64,000 nucleotides of DNA from contig CP017245.1 of assembly GCA_001765415.1 (NCBI GenBank), forward strand, positions 682,001 to 746,000, read 5' to 3'. The notes below the pieces were generated by a model that made no database searches, had not been told where the DNA came from, and saw only the letters and a list, made by a program, of their open reading frames with translations. The stretch comes from Candidatus Melainabacteria bacterium MEL.A1. GTDB lineage: Bacteria > Cyanobacteriota > Vampirovibrionia > Gastranaerophilales > Gastranaerophilaceae. Both the position numbers and the translations under genes were made by a program. Of the stretch, positions 7,943-16,103 are shown piece by piece (position 1 is the first letter of the stretch; each line of letters opens with the position of its first letter).

Positions 7943-9475
7943 TTAAATTACACTACCTTCAAAGACTTTATGAGCTTCTTCTCTATCATCAAAGTGAATT
8001 GTTTTATCTTTCAAAATTTGATAATTTTCATGTCCTTTCCCGGCAATCAATACAACGTCATTATTATTTGCAATTGTTTTCAATAGAGCAATAGCAGTTC
8101 CTCTATCAGGTTCAACAATTACATTTTCAGTATTAACAGATTTCAAACCTGCAATGATATCAGTAATAATAACCTGCGGATCTTCGGAACGAGGATTGTC
8201 ACTCGTAATAACAATTTTATCTGCTAATTTTTCCGCAATAGCGCCCATTTTTGGTCGTTTTGTAGCATCTCTATCACCACCACAACCAAACAAACAAATC
8301 AATTTACCATCAGCAGGAGTAATCTCTCTTGCTGATTTCAAAACATTTTCCAATCCGTCTGGAGTGTGAGCGTAATCCACAATTACCAACGGTTTTTTAA
8401 CTACAACTTCAAATCTGCCTGCAACACCTTTAACATTTTGGAGAGCTTTTAACGCAACTTCAATATCAATTCCCATTGCAAGAGCTGAAGTTACTGCAGC
8501 AAGAACATTATAAACACTAAACATTCCGTTCATATGAAGGTTTACTTTATGTTCTAGTTTTCCGCCATTATTTACGTGATCTCCTGTAACAAGAGTAAAT
8601 TCTGCACCACTCAATGAGAAGTTAATGTCTTTTGCCATAACATCACTCTGTTGTCTTACTCCGTAAGTGAAAACCCTTACACCTTTTGGTACAACACTGA
8701 TAAATCTGTCACCATATTCATCATCCGCATTAATTACCGCAAACGCAGTTTTTTCTTCAGGAATTTCTTCCGCATCTTCCAAAGGAGCTTCCAAAGACTG
8801 GAATAACAAAGCTTTTGCCTTAAAATAATTATCCATTGTGATATGATAATCCAAATGATCTTGAGTTAGATTTGTAAAAACAGCACCATTAAATCTGCAA
8901 CCTCCAACACGGTTTTGATCTAATGCGTGTGAACTTACTTCCATTACAACATTGTCTATTTTTTCTACATCCTTAATCATTCTCAATGTAGCCTGCAATT
9001 CAGGAGCTTGCGGAGTAGTATGTTTTGCATCACGATATTCGCCATTAGATGAAAGCTTATAACCTAAAGTTCCAATTAATGCGCATTTTTGGTTATTTTC
9101 TTCAAATATTTTTTGAATTAAGTGAGTAACTGTCGTTTTCCCATTTGTGCCTGTAACTCCAATCAAATTAATCCCTTTTGAAGGACAAGAATAAAATCTG
9201 TCTGCAATATCAGCAATTTTGTGACGAGTTGAAGAAACAACAACTTGAGGAATTTTAGTACCTTCTACCTTTCTTTCAACCAAAAGAGCTGCAGCTCCTG
9301 AACTTATTGCATCTTGTGCAAACTCATGCCCGTCAGTATGCTCTCCAACCAAACAAACAAAGATATCACCTTTTTTAGTTGTTTTAGAATTGTATGAAAT
9401 TCCGGTTATATCAATATTTTTAAAATTGATTAAGTCTTTGTAGTCTAAATATTCAATTAATTCGTCAAGTTTCAT
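7943..9475 (-). CDS. murE: UDP-MurNAc-L-Ala-D-Glu:meso-diaminopimelate ligase
   Basis: 510 residues, full length. It adds the third stem residue of the peptidoglycan precursor in the cytosol. Visible are the ATP loop GVTGTNGKTT (near 110), TTPQAPELQ, EVSSHALDQ.R, the DYAHTPDGLENVL block and DNPRSEDP near 428. The DNPR motif is the known marker for meso-diaminopimelate rather than lysine, so the wall is predicted to be DAP type. It follows the PBP gene by 29 bases, an ordinary pairing from the dcw cluster, though the remaining dcw genes are not here. Confidence 0.97.
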   Translation of the reverse strand: MKLDELIEYLDYKDLINFKNIDITGISYNSKTTKKGDIFVCLVGEHTDGHEFAQDAISSGAAALLVERKVEGTKIPQVVVSSTRHKIADIADRFYSCPSKGINLIGVTGTNGKTTVTHLIQKIFEENNQKCALIGTLGYKLSSNGEYRDAKHTTPQAPELQATLRMIKDVEKIDNVVMEVSSHALDQNRVGGCRFNGAVFTNLTQDHLDYHITMDNYFKAKALLFQSLEAPLEDAEEIPEEKTAFAVINADDEYGDRFISVVPKGVRVFTYGVRQQSDVMAKDINFSLSGAEFTLVTGDHVNNGGKLEHKVNLHMNGMFSVYNVLAAVTSALAMGIDIEVALKALQNVKGVAGRFEVVVKKPLVIVDYAHTPDGLENVLKSAREITPADGKLICLFGCGGDRDATKRPKMGAIAEKLADKIVITSDNPRSEDPQVIITDIIAGLKSVNTENVIVEPDRGTAIALLKTIANNNDVVLIAGKGHENYQILKDKTIHFDDREEAHKVFEGSVI

Positions 9476-9504
9476 TTATATCTCCTTTAGTATTTATATT
9501 TTAA

Positions 9505-11253
9505 TTAATTTTTTCCGACAGGTGTAATCTTATCAGGTTTTAAGTTCATAATTCTTGCAATCTGTGTTGACACCTCATGGAAAACAGGACCTGCAACTGT
9601 ATTCCCCCAAATAGCACCAACTTTTGCACTATCTACCATTACGTAAATCAACACTTGCGGATCTGATGCCGGTAAATAGCCAATTGTAGAAGTGTATGTG
9701 TAAGGTGTATAACCAGCACCACCTTCTTTAGGTTTTCTTGAAGTACCTGTTTTCGCTGCAACATTATAACTATCCATCTTAATAACAGATTTACCATTAT
9801 TAACACTTGCTGCCAACAATCTGGTTACTGCTTGTGCTGTTTCCGGTTTTATAACCTGCGTATGATGAATTTTGTTATCATATTCTTCTTGCGAATACTT
9901 AATTACATGCGGAGTAACTCTAACCCCATTGTTAGCCAAAGCCTGAACCGCAGAAATCATCTGAATTGCTGTAACAGAAGTACCATATCCGTACGCCATT
10001 GTAGCATGAATACCTTGATCCCAATGCGCCCAATATGGCAACAAACCAACTGATTCTCCAGGTAAATCTATTCCTGTTTTTGAGCCAAAACCGAATTTTT
10101 TCAAAACTCCGTAAAACTCTGCCGGTGACATCGTTTTAGCGACATTTATAGATCCGATGTTGCTTGAATGTTCAAACAAATATTCCAACGTAATATTTCC
10201 TGGATATGGATGAACTGCATAGTCATAGTTTTTAATTTCCCATTTTCCAATTGTCGTTTTACCCGTATCAAGAACAGTCGAATGTTCTCCAATTTTACCC
10301 AAATCCATTGCACTTGCAACAGTAATAGTTTTGAATGTAGAACCTGGAGGGAATACATCTGTAAGTGTCCAGTTTTTCAACTGTTGAGGAGTAGCTTTAC
10401 GGTAATTGTTAGGGTCAAAAGTCGGATAAACAGCATAAGCCAAGATTTCGGCGTTTTTAGGGTTCATTACAATTACGGTTCCACGTTCTGCATGCTTTTC
10501 ATCAACCATTTTTTGAATTTCTTTTTCGCAAACGTGCTGAATTGCCGCATCAATTGTCAATGTAACATTTTCACCTTTAGGGTTAGTTGTCGTCGCAACC
10601 GGATCGGTTGTAAAGTCATAAATAATTTTTCCATCTCTGGTTCTTTGATATTTTACAGTATTAATAACATGTTCAAGCCTATCTTTTGCGGTATATTCAA
10701 TACCATTTGCAATATCTGCATCAAAATTATAATACCCTAAGACATGTGCAGCGAGAGTTCCTTGCGGATATTCTCTTGTGTTTTTCTTTCCTAAACTTAT
10801 TTCTCTTAGGTGAAGTTTTGCAATCTGTTTTGTAGTACTTCTATCAATATCTTTTTTTAACGTAATTACAGGGCCAGGTTTTTTAAGCTTTTGCAACAAA
10901 GTATCTTTAGGCATTTTCAAGATAGGAGCAAGCATTTTAGCAAGTTCTTCCGGTGAATGATCATAATCTGCAGGGTGTGCATAAACATCTGAATAAACCT
11001 TGTCTGTCGCAAGTTTAATTCCGTTTCTATCATAAATATCACCACGCATAGAAAAAATTCTACCAACACGCTGACTTCTTGCTCTAGCTCTATATTTACC
11101 GACATCTACGACTTGTATAAAAAACAGGTATATAATCAACAACGTCATAAAACCAGCAAAAAAGATATGCAAAAAGCCCAAAATTTGATCAAAACTCTTG
11201 CTACGTTTTTCTATTTCATTTTCCGGCTCACGTCTTCGCAATCTATCTCTCAT
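9505..11253 (-). CDS. ftsI: Class B penicillin-binding protein (FtsI/PBP2-type transpeptidase)
   Basis: 582 residues. A short basic cytoplasmic tail leads into a single membrane anchor (ILGFLHIFFAGFMTLLIIYL), then the dimerisation domain starting RGDIYDRNG, and the transpeptidase domain with all three active-site motifs: PPGSTFK (about 305), SSN and KTGTS (about 501). It cross-links peptidoglycan outside the membrane. Position immediately before murE supports FtsI (division) over PBP2 (elongation), but a SpoVD-like name would fit too. No PASTA domain is present. First gene of the minus-strand wall run. Confidence 0.92.
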   Translation of the reverse strand: MRDRLRRREPENEIEKRSKSFDQILGFLHIFFAGFMTLLIIYLFFIQVVDVGKYRARARSQRVGRIFSMRGDIYDRNGIKLATDKVYSDVYAHPADYDHSPEELAKMLAPILKMPKDTLLQKLKKPGPVITLKKDIDRSTTKQIAKLHLREISLGKKNTREYPQGTLAAHVLGYYNFDADIANGIEYTAKDRLEHVINTVKYQRTRDGKIIYDFTTDPVATTTNPKGENVTLTIDAAIQHVCEKEIQKMVDEKHAERGTVIVMNPKNAEILAYAVYPTFDPNNYRKATPQQLKNWTLTDVFPPGSTFKTITVASAMDLGKIGEHSTVLDTGKTTIGKWEIKNYDYAVHPYPGNITLEYLFEHSSNIGSINVAKTMSPAEFYGVLKKFGFGSKTGIDLPGESVGLLPYWAHWDQGIHATMAYGYGTSVTAIQMISAVQALANNGVRVTPHVIKYSQEEYDNKIHHTQVIKPETAQAVTRLLAASVNNGKSVIKMDSYNVAAKTGTSRKPKEGGAGYTPYTYTSTIGYLPASDPQVLIYVMVDSAKVGAIWGNTVAGPVFHEVSTQIARIMNLKPDKITPVGKN

Positions 11254-11392
11254 TATTTTATCCCTAAAACTATCCTTTTTAATTTTAGCATAAGTAATCT
11301 GAAAAAATGAAAATATTAAAGATTATTAAATATTATTTAATAATTAACAAAAATTTTTATTTTGGCTTTTTAGAAGAACAAGAGGGAAAAAC

Positions 11393-11989
11393 ATGAGAAT
11401 TACAAATAACAAACCAACATTTGCTTTTACCGGATTTCAAAATGTGACTTCTGGTGGTAATATGAATAGAACAATTAATGATAGCTATTTAGTTTTATCA
11501 GCAGAACTCAATAACAATGATAGTCCTGATTTGGATAGATTTAAAAAATATTTGTCAAAAGATAATATATTAACTGTTAGTAATAAGAATGTTCCATCAG
11601 GTCGTTATAAATTTCTTCCAGAAGGAACTTCTATATTTGAAATTAATGGTTGTCCTTTAGAAATTGATTCGGAAATTTTAAATATTTTTTCGCATGAAGA
11701 ATTAAAACAAATAGAAAAAAAATCATTTCCACTTGTTCAAAATTTACTTGATTTATTAAATCGAATTTCTATGACGACAAATACTAATCAAACTGCGAAT
11801 TATGTAAAAAGTATTGATGCGACTGCAGAATATTTAAGCAGTGTTCCACCAATGAGCCCAGAAATGAAAAATGAAATAAAACAAAAAATAAGCCAAACTT
11901 CTACTCAAAATAAAACCAAAATTAACAAATTTGTTGCTGATAATATAAGTAAATTTCTAAATGAAAAAATGGTACGCTATTTTAAATAA
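11393..11989 (+). CDS. Lineage-type hypothetical protein with N-terminal PTF.FTGF motif
   Basis: 198 residues, not assigned to a family. It starts MRITNNKPTFAFTGFQNV, which resembles the QPTFNGY start of the protein at 22311-23054; the rest is helical and charged. There is no signal peptide. GAGGGAAAAAC precedes the ATG. Its last codons overlap the promoter region of the amidase gene that follows by 20 bases. Function unknown. Confidence 0.7.
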   Translation: MRITNNKPTFAFTGFQNVTSGGNMNRTINDSYLVLSAELNNNDSPDLDRFKKYLSKDNILTVSNKNVPSGRYKFLPEGTSIFEINGCPLEIDSEILNIFSHEELKQIEKKSFPLVQNLLDLLNRISMTTNTNQTANYVKSIDATAEYLSSVPPMSPEMKNEIKQKISQTSTQNKTKINKFVADNISKFLNEKMVRYFK

Positions 11990-11996
11990 GCTATGC

Positions 11997-12009
11997 TATA
12001 ATAGCAGTA
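11997..12009 (+). promoter_or_regulatory. Extended -10 promoter placing +1 at the amidase ATG
   Basis: TATAAT at 11997-12002 is preceded by TATGC (extended -10 TG). Exactly six bases separate it from the ATG at 12009, and no Shine-Dalgarno exists, so the transcript is predicted to be leaderless. No good -35 is seen. Confidence 0.6.
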
Positions 12010-13370
12010 TGAAAAAATATGTTTTATTATTGGGTTTAGTATTATCTGTTAACAGTTGTTTGGCTTTTGATGTTGTTTATCCGAAAAAGAATGAAACAAT
12101 AATAAATTCAAATTCCACATTTTTTATCGGCTCGTCTGACAAACCCCTAAAAATCAACGGGCAAGATATTCCACTACACGAAACAGGAGCTTTTGCTTAT
12201 GTTGTAAAACTTCAAAATGGTTCAAACACCTTCACGCTTCAAACCGATAATGAAAGGCAAATTTTTGTAATAAACAAACCAATAATCAAAACAGAATGTA
12301 ATCTTCCACTACAGTTTTTCAAATATCCGGAAATAAAATATTTTTACGTAACAACAGAAGGCTCACCACTGCGCTCAACTCCAATTGATGCCGGAATTAA
12401 CAGAATGGCTCATCTGCAAAGGAACATAAATTTACTTATTGATGGAGAAAAAGGTGGATTTTATAGAGTTATTTTAGGTGACAATCAACACGGATGGATT
12501 GCTAAAACTAACGTAAAACAATTCTCAAACTTTGAAATAACACCTGCCACGATGAGTGGCTATGATTATATTGACAGTGATGAATTTTTTACATTCATTT
12601 TTCATTTAGACAAAAAAGTTCCATTCGAAATAATTGAAAACAATCCTCTTTTAATCAAATTTTTTAACGTAAAAGATAATGAAAACAATATTTATACAAT
12701 GGATTTGCCACTTGACGAAATGATGGATGGCAAAAAACTCATTGGTTATAGTGGAGAATATCAAGGAAATGATTTTGTTTTAAAAATCAGAAAACCATTA
12801 CAAATACATACTAAAAAACCTTTAAAAAACATTAAAATTGCAATTGATGCAGGACACGGAGGAAACGAAACTGGCGCAATAGGTTGTCTTGGCGACAAAG
12901 AAAAAGATATTAATTTATCTATCGCAAAATTTTTGGAAAAAGATTTGACAAAAAAAGGCGCAAAGGTCATTATGACAAGAGATGATGATATTTATATAGG
13001 GTTAAAAGATCGTGTGGATATTGCGAACCGAGAAGATGCTGCGATTTTTATAAGTATTCATTGTAATGCCTTGCCTGACGGAGCTGATCCAAATAAAAAT
13101 ACGGGAACAAGTATTTATTACTATTACAATCAAGCAAAACCTCTTGCTGACGAGATTATAAATTCTGTCGTTTCAGAACTCGGAATAAATAATGACAAAG
13201 TCCGTCAAGGAAGTCTTGCCGTTGTAAGAAACACAAACGCTTTGAGTTTGTTAATCGAAACTTCATACCTCATAAATCCGCAAGACAACGCAAATTTAAT
13301 TAATCTTGATTTTCAAGAACAATACGCAAAAGCAATAACAGATGCTTTAGAAAAATATATTCAAGAATAA
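12009..13370 (+). CDS. Secreted N-acetylmuramoyl-L-alanine amidase (Amidase_3)
   Basis: 453 residues from the ATG at 12009; a longer reading frame begins 16 codons upstream, but only this start gives a clean signal peptide (KKYVLLLGLVLSVNSCLAF). The middle carries an SH3-like/AMIN-like beta region with RSTP and GDNQHGWIAKTNVK. The catalytic Amidase_3 domain starts near 276 with IAIDAGHGG, then TRDDD, FISIHCNA and LIETSYLINP, supplying the zinc ligands and catalytic Glu. It cleaves the bond between MurNAc and the stem peptide in the envelope, in cell separation or remodelling. Ends in a bidirectional terminator. Confidence 0.93.
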   Translation: MKKYVLLLGLVLSVNSCLAFDVVYPKKNETIINSNSTFFIGSSDKPLKINGQDIPLHETGAFAYVVKLQNGSNTFTLQTDNERQIFVINKPIIKTECNLPLQFFKYPEIKYFYVTTEGSPLRSTPIDAGINRMAHLQRNINLLIDGEKGGFYRVILGDNQHGWIAKTNVKQFSNFEITPATMSGYDYIDSDEFFTFIFHLDKKVPFEIIENNPLLIKFFNVKDNENNIYTMDLPLDEMMDGKKLIGYSGEYQGNDFVLKIRKPLQIHTKKPLKNIKIAIDAGHGGNETGAIGCLGDKEKDINLSIAKFLEKDLTKKGAKVIMTRDDDIYIGLKDRVDIANREDAAIFISIHCNALPDGADPNKNTGTSIYYYYNQAKPLADEIINSVVSELGINNDKVRQGSLAVVRNTNALSLLIETSYLINPQDNANLINLDFQEQYAKAITDALEKYIQE

Positions 13371-13409
13371 AAAAATCCCACTAGACAGATTTGTCATAAT
13401 GGGATTTTT
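13371..13409. terminator. Bidirectional intrinsic terminator between the amidase and DUF1292 genes
   Basis: AAAAATCCCA (13371-13380) pairs perfectly with TGGGATTTTT (13400-13409); an inner GACA/TGTC extends the stem. Poly-A on one side and poly-T on the other serve both convergent genes. Confidence 0.85.
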
Positions 13410-13429
13410 ATCTAAAAGTGTTATTGAAA

Positions 13430-13693
13430 TTATTCTTCCATTGAAGGTAAATTCTCAACATATTGCGAAACTTCGTTAAATTCGGCAGCATTCGAGATTT
13501 GCTCAAAATAAACATCATCTCCGATTTCTCGATATCGATAAATCATCAATTCCGGTTCATCATCTTCTGCGTGTCCTTCTTCGACTAACAAAGCATAATA
13601 CCTGTTGTTGTATTCAACCATATCAAATAATTCGCAATTTAATGTTGCACCTTCATTTGTAGTCACTTCAATAATTTCATCTTTAATTGCCAT
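13430..13693 (-). CDS. DUF1292 family protein (YrzB-like)
   Basis: 87 acidic residues. The strand pattern EIIEVTTNEGATLNCELFDMVEYNNRYYALL, followed by an acidic loop and MIYRYREIGDD, is the DUF1292 signature. Members are small cytoplasmic proteins with no established function. A strong AAGGAG lies upstream of the ATG. It lies just downstream of the LysM-repeat gene on the same strand and may be cotranscribed. Confidence 0.85.
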   Translation of the reverse strand: MAIKDEIIEVTTNEGATLNCELFDMVEYNNRYYALLVEEGHAEDDEPELMIYRYREIGDDVYFEQISNAAEFNEVSQYVENLPSMEE

Positions 13694-13722
13694 TTTTAAT
13701 TCTCCTTTTTATTGCAATATAT

Positions 13723-15258
13723 CTATACTAACGTTGATGCGGCTTTTTCACCAGCCCACCAACCGACAATACCACCGATTACAGTACCGATAGCAGTACC
13801 AATACCCGGAACAACTGAACCTACTGCGGCTCCAGTAGCAGCACCTCCGGCAATACCACCAAGAACGCCACCACCTGTTACAATAGCTTGTTTCTTAGCA
13901 GCTTTAGCTCCGCCTTTATCATAAGCTTCTAAAACGTCAAGTCCTCCAACAACAACTGCTACAGGTTTTGCAACTTTTCCAACTGCTTTTAATGTTGGAG
14001 ATGCAGCTTTCAAAGCTTTAACCATACTCTTAGCCATAGGTTTAACTGCTTTACCCATACTTGCAGCTTTTCCTGCACCTTGCTTAACTGCGACTTTAGC
14101 TTTTGACATCAAGCCCTTGCCTTTGCCTAAAGCAGTTTTTACTCCTGATTTAGCTTTATTTATCATATTACCGGCAAGATTTTCCGCAGATGTTGCAAAA
14201 TTTGTTGCTTTTGCTTTCAAATTACTTACTAAAGATTTCGCCTTATTCATCGCTGATGTACCAAAATTTAAAACTTTTCCAGCTTTTTTATTTACAGAAA
14301 CTTTAGCTTTTGACATCAAGCCTTTACCTTTGCCTAAAGCTGTTTTTACTCCTGATTTAGCTTTATTTATCATATTACCGGCAAGATTTTTCGCAGATGT
14401 TGCAGTATTCATCGCTTTAGCTTTCAAATTACTTACTAAAGATTTCGCCTTATTCATCGCTGATGTACCAAAATTTAAAACTTTTCCAGTTTTTTTATTT
14501 ACAGAAACTTTTGCTTTTGACATCAAGCCTTTACCTTTGCCTAAAGCAGTTTTTACTCCTGATTTAGCCTTATTTATACCATTATTGGCATAATTTTTAG
14601 CAGAAGATGCGGTATTCATCGCTTTAGCTTTCAAATTACTTACCAGAGATTTCGCTTTATTTATTGCTGATGTTCTTAGATTAGAAACCTTGCCAGTACC
14701 TTTTTTGATTTTTACATTTGCTTTGTTTTTAAGTGTCGCTATTTTATCTTTTCCTGCTTTAACAGCATTATGGTACTTAGCAGAAGCTTTACTAGCGAGT
14801 TTAGTTCCGGTTGCTTTCATTGAATGCGCCATTGCTTTAGCTTTTGTTGCCGCTTTGTGAGTTATGTTCGAAACCTTGCTCGGAATGTTTTTAGCTACTT
14901 TAACAGTTGCTTTTCCGGCTCTTTTAACCTGATTTTTAGCAACTCCATAAGCATCATTACCCATTTTCCAAGCAACACCTGCAACAAGTCCACCTACCGC
15001 AATATCTTTAGTAGAATATTTATTTGATTGTGAAGCGGTAGTGGCCGCATTTTGAGATTTTTCCAGCTCTGCACCCTTAATCGTTTTTTCTGCTTTTGCA
15101 GTCGGAACATCCTGAGAAATTTTCAAACTCGCTCCTGCCATAATCGAATTTGGATTTTTCAATTGGGGATTTAATTTCATTAATGTATCAATAGATACAT
15201 TGTACTGTTGGGCAATAGTTGACAGTGTTTGCCCTTTTTGAATTAAATGATCTGCCAT
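13723..15258 (-). CDS. LysM protein with lysine-rich 69-residue repeats and a glycine-zipper tail
   Basis: 511 residues from the ATG at 15258; a longer frame would extend into the recombination site and is unlikely. Residues 1-50 are a LysM domain (ADHLIQKGQTLSTIAQQYNV, later LKI). Then comes a long Lys/Ala-rich region, histone H1-like, with three near-identical 69-residue repeats (NKAKSLVSNLKAKA, INKAKSGVKTALGKGKGLMS). The last 70 residues are a glycine-rich hydrophobic segment (GGGVLGGIAGGAATGAAVG, IGGIVGWWAGEKAA) typical of membrane-inserting glycine zippers in toxins and phage proteins. No signal peptide is seen. Function unknown: wall-associated, phage/tailocin-derived or toxin-delivery roles are possible. 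Its 5' end abuts the inverted dif-like site. Confidence 0.8.
   Translation of the reverse strand: MADHLIQKGQTLSTIAQQYNVSIDTLMKLNPQLKNPNSIMAGASLKISQDVPTAKAEKTIKGAELEKSQNAATTASQSNKYSTKDIAVGGLVAGVAWKMGNDAYGVAKNQVKRAGKATVKVAKNIPSKVSNITHKAATKAKAMAHSMKATGTKLASKASAKYHNAVKAGKDKIATLKNKANVKIKKGTGKVSNLRTSAINKAKSLVSNLKAKAMNTASSAKNYANNGINKAKSGVKTALGKGKGLMSKAKVSVNKKTGKVLNFGTSAMNKAKSLVSNLKAKAMNTATSAKNLAGNMINKAKSGVKTALGKGKGLMSKAKVSVNKKAGKVLNFGTSAMNKAKSLVSNLKAKATNFATSAENLAGNMINKAKSGVKTALGKGKGLMSKAKVAVKQGAGKAASMGKAVKPMAKSMVKALKAASPTLKAVGKVAKPVAVVVGGLDVLEAYDKGGAKAAKKQAIVTGGGVLGGIAGGAATGAAVGSVVPGIGTAIGTVIGGIVGWWAGEKAASTLV
14080..14690 (-). repeat. 207-bp tandem coding repeats, three copies
   Basis: TTTTTACTCCTGATTTAGC recurs near 14134, 14341 and 14548, each 207 bases apart, matching the 69-residue protein repeat. 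Copies are nearly identical in DNA, so unequal crossing-over could change copy number. Confidence 0.85.
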
Positions 15259-15307
15259 TTTCGCCTTTCTTGCACGTTGCACTTTTATAAATTGAGATTT
15301 AAAAGCT

Positions 15308-15339
15308 TTATGTAACACAATAGGTATTGTGTTACATAA
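15308..15339. repeat. Dif-like palindromic recombination site, left copy
   Basis: Core ATGTAACACAA (15310-15320), centre TAGGTA (15321-15326), TTGTGTTACAT (15327-15337): 11+6+11 bases, the geometry of a Xer dif site. The right arm resembles the XerD arm consensus (TTATGTTAA-like). The perfect palindrome extends to 15 bases per arm around GG. Confidence 0.75.
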
Positions 15340-15374
15340 GTTTTCGGTGCGTAATTGATAGCAAAGGAGGCTAT

Positions 15375-15920
15375 ATGAAATTTGTAGAACCAATTCGAGA
15401 TAAGGAACAAATTAAAAAAGTTAAACAGGTCTTAAAACAAAGTAATCAGCGGAATTACCTGTTATTTGTTCTTGGAATAAATAGTGGATTAAGGATTTCC
15501 GATATTTTAAACCTAAAAGTAAAAGACGTAAAAAACAAAAAATATATTGAAATCAAAGAACAAAAAACTAAAAAATATAAAAAATTTCCCATAACTAAAA
15601 CACTAAAATTGTGTATTGATAAATATATAAATAACAAATTATCTGAAGATTGGCTATTTGAAAGCAAAAGAGGTTCTCATCCAATAACAAGAGTTCAAGC
15701 ATATAGAATAATTTGCAACGCTTGCAATAACGCAGGCATTAATTTAAACATCGGCACACATACTCTCAGAAAAACTTTCGGATATCACTTTTATCAAGAA
15801 AAGAAAGATATTGTTATATTGCAAAAAATTTTCAATCACTCTACACCTGACATAACTCTGAGATATATTGGGATAAACCAAGATATAATAGATTTGAATT
15901 TAATGACTTTTTCGCTCTAA
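15375..15920 (+). CDS. Short tyrosine recombinase (FimB/Xer-like integrase)
   Basis: 181 residues from the ATG at 15375, with AAAGGAGG just upstream; a longer frame would start inside the palindromic site. The whole catalytic set is present: Arg in NSGLRISDIL (about 39), Lys in the KTKKYKK hairpin, HTLRK (about 129), NHSTPDITLRYIG with the second His and nucleophilic Tyr (about 164). The N-terminal arm-binding domain of XerC/XerD is largely missing, giving the size of FimB/FimE invertases. It lies between two inverted copies of a 28-bp dif-like site, so it probably acts on them. Extra half-site TGTAACACAA at 15935-15944. AT content is high. Confidence 0.9.
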   Translation: MKFVEPIRDKEQIKKVKQVLKQSNQRNYLLFVLGINSGLRISDILNLKVKDVKNKKYIEIKEQKTKKYKKFPITKTLKLCIDKYINNKLSEDWLFESKRGSHPITRVQAYRIICNACNNAGINLNIGTHTLRKTFGYHFYQEKKDIVILQKIFNHSTPDITLRYIGINQDIIDLNLMTFSL

Positions 15921-15989
15921 CAAATATTACAAATTGTAACACAAATGTACGATTTTATTAAAGTTCTCAAAACATATTGCCGAATATAA

Positions 15990-16017
15990 ATGTAACACAA
16001 TACCTATTGTGTTACAT
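15990..16017. repeat. Dif-like palindromic recombination site, right copy (inverted)
   Basis: ATGTAACACAA (15990-16000), TACCTA (16001-16006), TTGTGTTACAT (16007-16017). The centre is the reverse complement of the left copy's TAGGTA while both arms are identical, so the two sites are in inverted orientation 680 bases apart. Confidence 0.75.
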
Positions 16018-16048
16018 AGGCTGCTATATTAAAAGAGTTTTAAAATTC

Positions 16049-16084
16049 AAAAAGAGGCTAAACAAAATGTTTAACCTCTTTTTT
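16049..16084. terminator. Bidirectional terminator between the recombinase and pepA
   Basis: AAAAAGAGGCTAAACA pairs with TGTTTAACCTCTTTTT (one mismatch, AAA loop). It serves pepA on the minus strand and the recombinase on the plus strand. Confidence 0.8.
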
Positions 16085-16103
16085 ATTGGATTTTAAATAA
16101 TCA

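Noticed and set aside
10168-10740. 190-codon plus-strand frame inside the PBP gene
   Set aside because: Antisense shadow of an unmistakable PBP; composition rich in Phe, Asn, Cys and Ser as expected from reading the wrong strand.
14117-14593. 158-codon plus-strand frame opposite the LysM-repeat gene
   Set aside because: It mirrors the tandem repeats of the real minus-strand gene, has no ribosome binding site and no independent similarity.
15308-16017. CRISPR-like repeat or insertion sequence
   Set aside because: Only two palindromic copies around one gene, no regular spacers, and the gene is a tyrosine recombinase, not a DDE or HUH transposase.
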